Assembly (NCBI RefSeq): GCF_012222305.1
Contig: NZ_CP035730.1
Coordinates: 2,445,501-2,509,500 of the forward strand
DNA: 64,000 bases
Source: Sulfolobus sp. S-194
GTDB taxonomy: Archaea > Thermoproteota > Thermoprotei_A > Sulfolobales > Sulfolobaceae
Direction: 5' to 3'
Made by a program: the position numbers and the translations under genes. Of this stretch, positions 38,033-47,000 are shown piece after piece. Position 1 is the first letter of the stretch, and each line of letters begins with the position of its first letter. Below the pieces are notes generated by a model, which was given only the letters and a program-made list of their open reading frames with translations, was not told where the DNA came from and ran no database searches.

Positions 38033-39301
38033 TTAAAACACCTTTATCTCTTCTCCATTTTCAGCAATTATAACTTCAACTCCAAGTTCCCTTCTTAACT
38101 CCTCGGCAAGAACAGAAGAACTATCTGGTGAACCGTGAACTAGTATTACCTTTTCTAAATCCTTAGCAGATTTGATCATGTCTTTTAGCTGATTCTTACC
38201 AGCATGGCTCGAGAAATCAAAAATCTGGAACCTAGCCTTTAGCATAGGTGAATACTCATCAAACTTACCCGTTTCTAAAAGCCTCCTACCTGGGGTATTT
38301 TCAGCTTGATAACTAACTAAAAACACAGCATTTTTGGGATTATCAGAAATCTTCTTAAAATAGTAAACAGCAGGACCTCCTTTTAGCATTCCAGCACTAC
38401 TTACAATAACACCTTCATTCCTAGTAGCCTTATTTCTATCATTCCACCCATTAACGTACTTAAAGTAATTATAAGCCTTCTTTAGTGACTCATAATCATT
38501 AATAAATTCCGGATTTTGAATCATTAACTCAGTAATCTCCTTAACCATTCCGTCATAGTATACTGGATAATCAAAATTCCTACTTGAGAGAACTGAGAGA
38601 ATTTCTTGGCTTCTAGATAAACTAAACGCTGGAACTAAAACAGTCCCTCCACCTTCAACAACCTCTTTAACACTTTCAAAGAACTCATCCTCAACGATTC
38701 TTCTCTCTGGATGATTAAATTTACCATAAGTACTTTCTATAATTAGAACGTTTGCATCACGCAGAAATTCGAGCTCCGCAGGCTTTACTAAGTGAGTATT
38801 AATTACATTTGTATCTCCCGTATAGACAATATTACCTTTTTCAGTCTTTATTTTTATCATAGAACTGCCTGGAATATGGCCAGCATCACCTAACTCAGTC
38901 TTAAAAGTACCAACTTCAAACTCTTCATGATATTTTACAGACCTAAAATTTTCCATTACTTTTCTAACCTCAGTCCATTCAAATGGCACTTTAGCCCCAG
39001 AAAGTTTAAGAAAATCCTTCAACATCAGTTCAGTAATTAATCGAGTAAGCCTAGTACCAAATATAGGAAAATTACCAGAAATTTGATAAAGCGGTAAAGC
39101 ACCAACGTGGTCCAGATGGGAATGGGATATTATGAAACCTTTAACCTTGCTTGGAACTTCTTGTAATGGTAAATTAGGATTATCATTAGCATCAAAGTTA
39201 ACCCCATAATCAAGAATAATACTCTCGGATGAAGTAGAAACCTCAATAGCTGCCCTACCTACCTCTTTTCCTCCGCCTAAAATCTTAATAGAATATTCCA
39301 T
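38033..39301 (-). CDS. Beta-CASP metallo-beta-lactamase ribonuclease (aCPSF2/RNase J-like)
   Basis: 422 residues. Metal motif SHSHLDH (H60, H62, D64, H65), then [15 protein letters not shown] and the beta-CASP elements [44 protein letters not shown] and VLVHGSP. There are no N-terminal KH domains, so it belongs to the shorter archaeal class, whose Sulfolobus member is known as a 5'-3' exoribonuclease acting in RNA turnover. It is immediately upstream of ThrRS-ed and divergent from the NAC gene. Confidence 0.92.
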   Translation of the reverse strand: MEYSIKILGGGKEVGRAAIEVSTSSESIILDYGVNFDANDNPNLPLQEVPSKVKGFIISHSHLDHVGALPLYQISGNFPIFGTRLTRLITELMLKDFLKLSGAKVPFEWTEVRKVMENFRSVKYHEEFEVGTFKTELGDAGHIPGSSMIKIKTEKGNIVYTGDTNVINTHLVKPAELEFLRDANVLIIESTYGKFNHPERRIVEDEFFESVKEVVEGGGTVLVPAFSLSRSQEILSVLSSRNFDYPVYYDGMVKEITELMIQNPEFINDYESLKKAYNYFKYVNGWNDRNKATRNEGVIVSSAGMLKGGPAVYYFKKISDNPKNAVFLVSYQAENTPGRRLLETGKFDEYSPMLKARFQIFDFSSHAGKNQLKDMIKSAKDLEKVILVHGSPDSSSVLAEELRRELGVEVIIAENGEEIKVF

Positions 39302-39355
39302 TATGCTTTAAAAATCAAACAGCAAATTATTAAGTTTGTTTTATAATGTATTCTT

Positions 39356-39700
39356 GTGAAACCAAAACCTAACCAGTTTAAAAATCTTGAGAGAATGTTA
39401 GGAGTAAAAACAGAACAACTTGACGCTGTCAAAGTAACTATAGAGCTAAAGGACAAAATTCTGGTTATCGAAAACCCCACAGTAATAAAAATGGTAGCGC
39501 AAGGACAAGAAATATATTCAGTTATGGGACAAGCAAAAGAGGCACAAAAAGAAGAGCCTAAGGTTGAGATCAAGGACGAGGATGTAAAATTTGTAATGGA
39601 ACAAACTGGTAAGGGAGAGCAAGAAGTTAGAGAAGCTCTCCAAAAGGCAAACGGAGACATTGCTAAAGCTATACTTTTACTGACTGGGCAAGAGACCTAA
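39356..39700 (+). CDS. nac: Nascent polypeptide-associated complex protein
   Basis: 114 residues from GTG 39356. The NAC domain is at about 10-62 (NLERMLGVKTEQLDAVKVTI, IENPTVIKMVAQGQEIYSV), then a linker and a C-terminal UBA domain (DVKFVMEQTGKGEQEVREAL, residues 75-113). Archaeal NAC forms a homodimer at the ribosomal exit tunnel. It is convergent with the helix-turn-helix gene (32-base overlap). Confidence 0.95.
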   Translation: MKPKPNQFKNLERMLGVKTEQLDAVKVTIELKDKILVIENPTVIKMVAQGQEIYSVMGQAKEAQKEEPKVEIKDEDVKFVMEQTGKGEQEVREALQKANGDIAKAILLLTGQET

Positions 39701-40379
39701 TCCTTTTTGTTATATCCTCAGCTTTAGTAAAAGTTGAAACAACAACAACAATATTATCTTTTTCGGCTAATAGTAGGGCAAGGGGATCTAACCTAACCGG
39801 TCTATGAAAAATCACTAATGGGGGCTTAATAGGGGCAATTTTTAAAGCAATCATTGGGGACCTACCAGAAGAGACGTTAGTAAAGATTACAGCCCTTCCA
39901 ATCATAAAATTAAGTAATTGATAAAACTCCATTCCCTTCAAGCTAGTTATAGCCTTAACGCTATCTGTAACCATCCAACCGTAAATCTTCACTTCCGGAA
40001 TGAAAGAGTTAGGTATAAAACCATTTACGGCAGTAACAATTTCATCAACACCTATCGGAACAGAAAAATCTCCTAAATCATCTATGTATGGCAACATTAA
40101 TGTATAACCTTTTAAAAGCTCATTTATCACTTTATAACCTTTTGAAGCATCTATTTCGATAAGGGCTCTAACATATTTACGTAAAAACTCGACACCTGGA
40201 TTCCTTCTTCCCCTTTCGTAATCTGCGATAACAGATTGAGTAATTCCTAAGTACCTAGCTAACTCACCCTGACTAATCTGAAAAGCCTCCCTCCACTTCT
40301 TCATAACTGATCCGGGAGAAGAACTCCAGCCAATATCTCCTAAAATTCTCTTAGCTAATGTTTCAATTAAGTAATCCAC
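39669..40379 (-). CDS. XRE-family transcriptional regulator with C-terminal ligand-type domain
   Basis: 236 residues if begun at GTG 40379. TTG 40400 is also open, but that upstream stretch is the TATA element of the divergent tRNA-Pro gene, so the shorter form is preferred. The helix-turn-helix is at about 30-80: MKKWREAFQISQGELARYLGITQSVIADYERGRRNPG. The rest is an archaeal domain of unknown ligand (MLPYIDDLGDFSVPIGVDEIV and ALLLAEKDNIVVVVSTF). Such proteins are widespread in archaea as global or metabolic regulators. Target genes unknown. Confidence 0.82.
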   Translation of the reverse strand: MDYLIETLAKRILGDIGWSSSPGSVMKKWREAFQISQGELARYLGITQSVIADYERGRRNPGVEFLRKYVRALIEIDASKGYKVINELLKGYTLMLPYIDDLGDFSVPIGVDEIVTAVNGFIPNSFIPEVKIYGWMVTDSVKAITSLKGMEFYQLLNFMIGRAVIFTNVSSGRSPMIALKIAPIKPPLVIFHRPVRLDPLALLLAEKDNIVVVVSTFTKAEDITKRIRSLAQSVKV

Positions 40380-40388
40380 AGAAAAAGC

Positions 40389-40396
40389 TATAAAAA
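40389..40396 (+). promoter_or_regulatory. TATA box of the tRNA-Pro/tRNA-Ala unit
   Basis: TATAAAAA lies about 24 bases before the first base of tRNA-Pro. It falls in the possible 5' extension of the divergent regulator gene, arguing for that gene's shorter start. Confidence 0.6.
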
Positions 40397-40415
40397 GCAA
40401 AACAAAAATATTTAT

Positions 40416-40491
40416 GGGCCCGTGGTCTAGCCTGGACTAGGATGCGACGTTCGGGTCGTCGTGGTCCCGGGTTCAAATCCCGGCGGACCCA
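40416..40491 (+). tRNA. tRNA-Pro (anticodon CGG)
   Basis: A cloverleaf folds without an intron: acceptor GGGCCCG with CGGACCC, D-arm from GTCT, anticodon stem CGACG/CGTCG with loop TTCGGGT (anticodon CGG), T-arm CCGGG-TTCAAAT-CCCGG, discriminator A. CCA is not encoded. The fourth acceptor pair is C4-A69, a mismatch that a C-to-U change would repair. Confidence 0.9.
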
Positions 40492-40492
40492 T

Positions 40493-40568
<76 letters not shown>

Positions 40569-40827
40569 TTAGAGATTAGCTCTTCTATCCTGATGTGTGT
40601 TTCCTTTATGTTCAAGGTCAATAGACTGAAAATATCTAGCCTTCTATCTTTATCCTTAAATATTTAGTCTTTAGTTAGGTAGTTTACAACATTAAGTCTT
40701 TAGGTCTAATATAGTGTCAATATATGTTCTTCTAACCTATACTGACTTATGAGTCTATTACTCGATGGGTTAAACTATTAACTTACGTAGAGTTAAACAT
40801 TTATATTAGGAGAATTTTATAATTAAT

Positions 40828-41073
40828 ATGGAAAAGTATAGGGTAAAGGTTTATAAAAAAGGAATAATAGTTATTCCTAAAGAAATAAGGGAAAAGCTTG
40901 GAATAAAAGAAGGAGACATATTAGAGTTAACAATTAACGGAAATAAGATAGACATAGAAAAACCTATGACACTCTTAGATCTTTTTGGTGCTGACGGAGA
41001 AGTAGCCGTAGAAGTTGCTAAAGAAGTTATTAAGGAAAGGAGGAAAGAAGTTGAGAAAGAAATACGTTCTTGA
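40828..41073 (+). CDS. vapB: VapB-type AbrB-fold antitoxin
   Basis: 81 residues. The first 47 residues are a swapped-hairpin AbrB DNA-binding domain (YRVKVYKKGIIVIPKEIREKLGIKEGDILEL). The remainder (TLLDLFGADGEVAVEVAKEV, then RRKEVEKEI) is the flexible toxin-wrapping tail. Antitoxins of this type repress their own operon and block the partner PIN RNase. A TATA-like CATTTATATT lies about 25 bases before ATG 40828. The toxin gene begins inside its last 23 bases. Confidence 0.92.
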   Translation: MEKYRVKVYKKGIIVIPKEIREKLGIKEGDILELTINGNKIDIEKPMTLLDLFGADGEVAVEVAKEVIKERRKEVEKEIRS

Positions 41074-41452
41074 TGCAGGACCTTTATCTTTATTATTTGC
41101 TGGAAATAAGGAAATCAAGAAATATTTTGAAAAAATGTATAGTGGGAGCATAGAAATTTATATGAGTGAAGTAAATTTGGCTGAATTTCTTTACCTATAT
41201 ATTCTAAAAATGGGAAAGGATGTTGCGATAGCTAGGCATAGATATATTAGAAATTCTCCAATTAAGATCTTAGCTCCAAATGAAAATATAACCCAAAGTG
41301 CCGCGATATTAAAAAGTAAATATCATTATCTTTCTTTAGCTGACGTATTTCTTATAGCTACGGCAAAAGAAGTTGGAGGCAAAATTATTACTACAGATGA
41401 AGACATAGAAAAGACTAAAGAAGTTGAAGTAATAATGATCCTATTAGATTAA
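41051..41452 (+). CDS. vapC: VapC-type PIN-domain RNase toxin
   Basis: 133 residues from TTG 41051. The start is fixed by a strong Shine-Dalgarno AAAGGAGG at 41036-41043, seven bases upstream, unusual in a genome of mostly leaderless genes; the frame is also open to 41015 but without such a site. PIN acidic residues are visible: Asp in VLDAGPLSLLF, Glu in NLAEFLY, Asp in SLADVFLIATA, and Asp in TTDEDIEKT. VapC toxins cut tRNA or rRNA. Stop and start of the pair overlap by 23 bases, giving coupled translation. Confidence 0.92.
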   Translation: MRKKYVLDAGPLSLLFAGNKEIKKYFEKMYSGSIEIYMSEVNLAEFLYLYILKMGKDVAIARHRYIRNSPIKILAPNENITQSAAILKSKYHYLSLADVFLIATAKEVGGKIITTDEDIEKTKEVEVIMILLD

Positions 41453-42037
41453 AATATAGGATTTAAAAAATATCTTTCTTATTATAAATATTTTCAAATA
41501 AACATAATACCTTGGTGATTTCTTCCTTAATGATAGATCCAAATTAGACATTCCGAAAATAATTCAAGCTAGTTAAAAACGAATGAATACTTTAACTAAA
41601 TATTCTTGGATTTTAGAAATATTACTTTATAAAAACAAGACAATTAATAGCAAGCCTAAGCCTTATCACTGTACGTAAATTATATCTTTTCTTCTTTAGG
41701 ATATTCATTATCATCAAAAACTAGCTACCAATATTTACCTCAATTCATCATTATCCAGTGTTTGGTTAACTGCTCTTTTTACTGTATCATTATAATACTG
41801 CTTTCTACTACATACCGAAAATTTCAATAATTAATTGAGTTACTTAACTAAGAAGTTAAAAATTTATCGACAAGCTTAAAGTATTTATCCATATAATAAT
41901 ATATAATCTATTGTAAAAGAAAAATGACTAATTAATATGTCTTTGTCTCCTCCGGTTTAGCTCAGAAGAGTACCCACGTTCAAATAAAATTTCCTATTTA
42001 AGTTTAAATATGTTTCAAAATTATATAAAAAATGATA
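41453..42037. other. 585-base gene-free spacer with a tRNA-like fragment
   Basis: AT-rich, with stops in all frames. Apart from the tRNA-like fragment at 41949-41985 I see no gene or element. It lies between vapC and the 3' end of the Ser/Thr-rich surface protein. Confidence 0.5.
41949..41985 (+). pseudogene. tRNA-like fragment lacking the anticodon arm
   Basis: TTAGCTCAG and AAGAGTAC reproduce a tRNA D-arm and are followed almost at once by CACGTTCAAAT, a T-loop-like string. The anticodon arm and the 3' acceptor strand are missing. It resembles the D-arm of the tRNA-Ala in this window. Most likely a decayed or integrase-disrupted tRNA copy. Confidence 0.45.
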
Positions 42038-43909
42038 TTATCTTCTTAAGACAACTATTGCAACCACTGCAGCAATTACTATGACTACTACAATTATTGC
42101 TATATCAGTTAATGGAATTGAAGAAGAGGTGGTTGACGATATTGGCGGTAGTGGTACTGTTGTAGTGGTACTGCTTGTTGTAGTTGAACTACTAGTTACC
42201 TGTGTAACTGTAGTATGAGTTGTAGTGGTGGTACTGCTCGTTGTCGTCGTCGTAGTAATAATTGGCTTATATACATATACTGTTACAGTGAAATTCTTCC
42301 AAATACCGTCATAAGTCGCATTTATTGTAATTTCGTAAGTACCAGGTGAGGAGAATGTGTGTGTTACCTCATAAACACCATTACCTTCATATGCAACCGG
42401 TATTGAGGTGTCATTTATCATAGCAACTACAGAGGGTGTAACGTTACTATTTATAGTTACTGAAAAAGCTAGTGTTAATTCACTACCTATAGTCGTATTT
42501 ATTTTATAACTGCTTATACTAGTTTGTTCTGGTGTTATCTTACTCCCATTTATAGTAAAACTCGTTGGTGTGACTGTAATCTGTATAGGAGTCAGATATA
42601 TTTTAACGGTGGATGAAGATGAAACTGTAACAACTGTGGAATTAGGATAATAACCAAAAGCTGAGACATTGACCTTAACTTGTGCCCCAACCGGAAGACT
42701 GAAACTTACTGTCCCTGAGGAAGATGTTAAGGATGATGATATGAGAGAATTGTTAGAAGAGTAGTAAACGCTCACTTTAGCGTTTATAATTGGCATATCG
42801 GTAGTTGATGAAACAACCTCGACATTAAGAGTTCCTAAAGTTACCTTCGGCGGTATAGTTAAAGTTACAGTTCCGGTAGGTGATGAGATCTGTATACTAC
42901 CAGTACCGAATGCCTTAGTCTCGACTATAATACCGTTTGGACTAATTTCCATCGGCACAGTAGAACCGTAAAATAATATGCTAGGTTTCGTATAGAGGGG
43001 TGGATAAACATTATTTGTAACCGTATAATTCTTTACTACATATGTACCGCTCGGTAAAGATAATGTGATTGTATCCTCGTAGGAGAACGGGTACTGAATG
43101 TACAATAGTGTTAAACCACTAACATTTTCCATTTCTAGTGTTATGCCATTTTCACTAATTGTTGCGGGTGAAGACATAGAAGTTGGTAAGCCATAACTTA
43201 CATTAATAATCACATAACCCAGCGAATAATCAACTACTTGTCCGGTAGTTGCATTTAAGAATGATGTATAAACATAGGCATAATAAACTCCTTGAGGTAT
43301 TCCTTGGGGTATTTGCAACAAGAAAGTATTAGAAGGCGATAGATAAGGCGTTACACCCTCCTGATCATTCGGTGAAATATAAAATCCCACATCACTAAAT
43401 ACCTCACTTTCTTCAGTAACATTGGAAGGTGTTGAGGAATAACTTATCTGAAAATTATAAGTCTTTCCGGGTTGTGCATTTAGTTTATATACATTAGCAG
43501 TACCATTAATATAAGTTATTATAGGTTGATAAGAGGAGTGAATAACTTTTACATATAATGTCTGTTCTTCTACAGATACATTATAAAGACCAGTAGATAA
43601 GGATATTGGGACTGTTGTATAAGAAAATGGTTGTAATGTAACAGTAGTATAAGCACTTGAATTAACGTACACTGGCACGCTCTCTTCGACAAATGTAGGG
43701 TTAAACAAATAGAGGTTAAAGGTAGTGGATGAACCAGTAGTAGTCACTATTATATAACCTTGAGGATAATAACCGGAATTATAAGGAGTTGGCGCTACAT
43801 TTACAATTGCACTTGTAGTTAGTGAAAAAACTTTTAGATTAATAAATGCTAGTATTGGTAGAGATAAAATTAATAACAGAAATATTTCGAGACTTCTTTT
43901 AGTACTCAT
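42038..43909 (-). CDS. Surface protein with Ser/Thr-rich stalk and C-terminal membrane anchor, divergent from slaA
   Basis: 623 residues: signal segment 8-30 (LEIFLLLILSLPILAF), a long extracellular part of beta-sandwich units including a carboxypeptidase-regulatory-like domain (about 355-435, INAKVSVYYSSNNSLISSS), a Thr/Ser-rich stalk (about 545-595, runs of TTTTT), a membrane span (about 598-620) and tail VLRR. Dense N-glycosylation sites. The stalk-plus-anchor layout parallels SlaB. Divergence from slaA across a 133-base spacer suggests an S-layer-associated protein, possibly a further envelope component; this is inference. Confidence 0.8.
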   Translation of the reverse strand: MSTKRSLEIFLLLILSLPILAFINLKVFSLTTSAIVNVAPTPYNSGYYPQGYIIVTTTGSSTTFNLYLFNPTFVEESVPVYVNSSAYTTVTLQPFSYTTVPISLSTGLYNVSVEEQTLYVKVIHSSYQPIITYINGTANVYKLNAQPGKTYNFQISYSSTPSNVTEESEVFSDVGFYISPNDQEGVTPYLSPSNTFLLQIPQGIPQGVYYAYVYTSFLNATTGQVVDYSLGYVIINVSYGLPTSMSSPATISENGITLEMENVSGLTLLYIQYPFSYEDTITLSLPSGTYVVKNYTVTNNVYPPLYTKPSILFYGSTVPMEISPNGIIVETKAFGTGSIQISSPTGTVTLTIPPKVTLGTLNVEVVSSTTDMPIINAKVSVYYSSNNSLISSSLTSSSGTVSFSLPVGAQVKVNVSAFGYYPNSTVVTVSSSSTVKIYLTPIQITVTPTSFTINGSKITPEQTSISSYKINTTIGSELTLAFSVTINSNVTPSVVAMINDTSIPVAYEGNGVYEVTHTFSSPGTYEITINATYDGIWKNFTVTVYVYKPIITTTTTTSSTTTTTHTTVTQVTSSSTTTSSTTTTVPLPPISSTTSSSIPLTDIAIIVVVIVIAAVVAIVVLRR

Positions 43910-43956
43910 GTTATTTTCCTTACATGCAAAAAGGTTATTAAATCCTTTGGCAATAG

Positions 43957-44000
43957 TACCATATTGATGGTATTATCGATTTGTATGCACATGTATACAA
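43957..44000. promoter_or_regulatory. Two palindromes in the slaA divergent promoter
   Basis: TACCAT-ATTG-ATGGTA (43957-43972) and TTGTAT-GCACATGT-ATACAA (43981-44000) lie in the spacer shared by slaA and the divergent surface-protein gene, just upstream of the slaA TATA box. They are candidate operators; no regulator can be named. Confidence 0.45.
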
Positions 44001-44002
44001 AA

Positions 44003-44012
44003 CTTTATAAAT
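44003..44012 (+). promoter_or_regulatory. TATA box of slaA
   Basis: CTTTATAAAT, preceded by an A-rich BRE-like stretch, lies about 35 bases before the slaA ATG, allowing a short leader. It is among the best TATA matches in the window, as expected for a very abundant protein. Confidence 0.7.
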
Positions 44013-44042
44013 GGATCATACTTCTTTATTGACAGAAGTGCC

Positions 44043-47000
44043 ATGAATAAAACCCTAGGTTTAATTCTATCTATACTATTCATATTTGAAATATTCCTAT
44101 TTGGAATACCACTAATAACACAAGCAGCACTACCACCAATACCAGAAGGACATGGAATTGCTATTTATTTACCGCAATATGATGGTGTAGCATATATATT
44201 TAATGTATCTAATATTAACATATCAGCAAATAATAACTTACAAAACTTAATAACCTACTTTGGAACCTATTTCACACCGGTAATAGTTTTTAAGAATTCT
44301 ACTGTTACACAAACTATACAATTTACGATTCCTTCAACATATTTTAACGATATTTATTATGCAGAAGGGGCTAAAGTATTAATATTCTTAGTAGGTGTGG
44401 TAGGTAATAATTTTAATCAGAAAACGCAAGTACCGATTACTTACTTAGAGCAGTTTACTGGCAATCTAGGAGTAGTAGTTAATGAATCTGGCACAGCTCA
44501 AACCACCCTAACCCAAGTAGGTCTATATAATAGTTTGTACGTTTATGGAACAACCAGCACCTTTTCGGAGCAATATCCAGTTATAGCTGGAGATATATTA
44601 AGTCCGTCAACAACAAGTCCAAACTTCTTCTATGAGTATGTATATGGTCAAGTTACTCAATCCTTTACTGTAGCTACTCTGACTATACCAGCACAAACGA
44701 CTAATCAGCTCTTAGTATTTGCCCCATTCTCATTTGTTCCACCAAACTTTATACCAACACCAGAAGCTACTGGATTCTTTAACCCATTACAAATAAATGG
44801 TAATTTAGGCCCAGCATTACAGTCACTAGCTTCTACAAAAGCATATATTTGGGGTAGGGCACTAATTAACACAAGCATTGTAGATCCCTTTATATCATCA
44901 AGTCCAGGTTATGATAACTTAACATTCCAATTAAACTATTCTACTCCCGGACCATTACAAATTAACCTAGCACAATTAGCTGAAGTAGCAGCACTACCAG
45001 ACTTTCCATCTAAGTTTACCTATTTATCTTATCAATTTGCAAGTGGATATTGGAGCTTCTTAGGATTTATAAGTGGTGACAATTTAAGTATAACAATTAA
45101 TGGTGCATCAGTAAAAGCTCCAGTAAGTGGTACATTTACTATACCAGACCCAGAACAATATAATGCAACATTACTTGCAATATTACCTTTAAGTACAGCT
45201 ACATCTATGGGATTAACAAATGGAAGTATATTAGAATATTTCAGTAACCTAACGATCTACTACATATATAATAATCAAGTTAAATACACTATGCTAGTTA
45301 ATCCAAACGCGCCACCAACATCAAGTTCTCCATATGCTCTACCAGTTTATGTATATTCAGCACCCGCAGGTTCCACGATCTCTATAACTGGTTACTTTAA
45401 CGGTACTAAATATACAGTAAATATAGTAGTTGGTAGTTCACCAACACTAGTACCATATGTTGCAACAACATCTTTGGTTGCTACAGCTTATGAAGGTATA
45501 AAAGCAACTGTAAGTGGTTTCTATACTACATCACCGATTATGTCAACACCACCAACTCAAATAGCAATAACTGGTCAAACCCAGTTCCAAGCTCAAGCGC
45601 AATTTACATCATCTCAAGCTACAGCAACAGTTACCTTATTAACTAATGCAACATTACAATTTAATAATGTAAAATTACCAGGTTTCTCATTTAACGGAAT
45701 AGTTGTAACACCAGAATATCCAATAATAAATGGTACAATAGCAATGCAGTATATGAGTACTGCTCAGTACTTCATGTCAGGTATGGAATATGAGTTAGCA
45801 ATTTTAGGTTCTGAATTACCAATGGCTATTTCTCAGTTTATGGGATTACAAAACTTCGTAATTTCTGAGCCAGTATATTTAATGAGACCATTCTCATTAA
45901 CATTAACAGTACCAACAGTTCCAGCTACAGAAACTGGATCGGGACCATTATTTGTTGCATTTTCAACAATTCCTCAGTATACTTATATAACTCTAGTTGA
46001 TTTCGGATTATGGAGTAATGAAACTTCAGTTGTGGTTACAGCATATAGTACTCGTGGAGGGTTAACTACAGTTAATCACGGTTACTTCTATGCAACAGTG
46101 ATTCCACCACAAATAATGACAACACCAATTACTCCACAGAGCTTTGAATGCTATAATGCACCAGATGTTATGCTATATGATCCAGATGCAATATTAGTCC
46201 CAGGAAATCCATCCGGTAGCTTTACCTATGCAATTGCATCTCTAAATTACAGTGATACAGTTGTGTCTAATTCGGCAATAATCTTCTATGGTTCAACAGT
46301 CTATAGTGTTTCTGGTATCTTTGGCAATTATACATATAATAAACTAACTGTAACTTCATCAAACGTATTTACATATACTAAAGAAACTATAGTATCCTCT
46401 TTAACAGCTTATCAATTAACATTAAATGGTAACACAATCTCTGTAATTGGACCTAATGGTGAGACTACTGCTACACAGTTAGCGTATTATGCTGACAATA
46501 ATCCAACTGTTAACATGTACTTTGAGCAATCACTGTTCGTTAATAATAATATGGATATTGAATTAGCATATTTAGCTGGATTAAATGTTAGCTATGGTAA
46601 CATGTTATTATCACCGCAAAATCAGGTAGGTTATGAAGAAATTACACCAACTGGTGCTAACTATGTAATTACAAACTACATAACATTTAAGATATTAGCA
46701 AGTAATGCGCCACTATTAGATCCTGTAAACTCTAATACATTCTTAACTGTAACACCTAACTCATCATTTGTAGGTGCATCTGATGTATACAAATATATAA
46801 GTACTGACTATGCAGTATTCCACTATTTTGCATCTTCAAAGCAGTACAAAGTTGAAACTTCAGTAACGGTACCCAATATAACTGCAACATTATACTTCAG
46901 CAGTCCAGTAACACCATTATACTCATCTATAGCACTATTATACTTAAATGAGAGTTACTATGGTACTAACTTACCAGACTACTTAGCAATCGGAACTGGT

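Noticed and set aside
42130..42260. Repetitive DNA as a possible array or satellite
   Set aside because: It encodes the Thr/Ser-rich stalk of the surface protein; the repetition is due to codon use.
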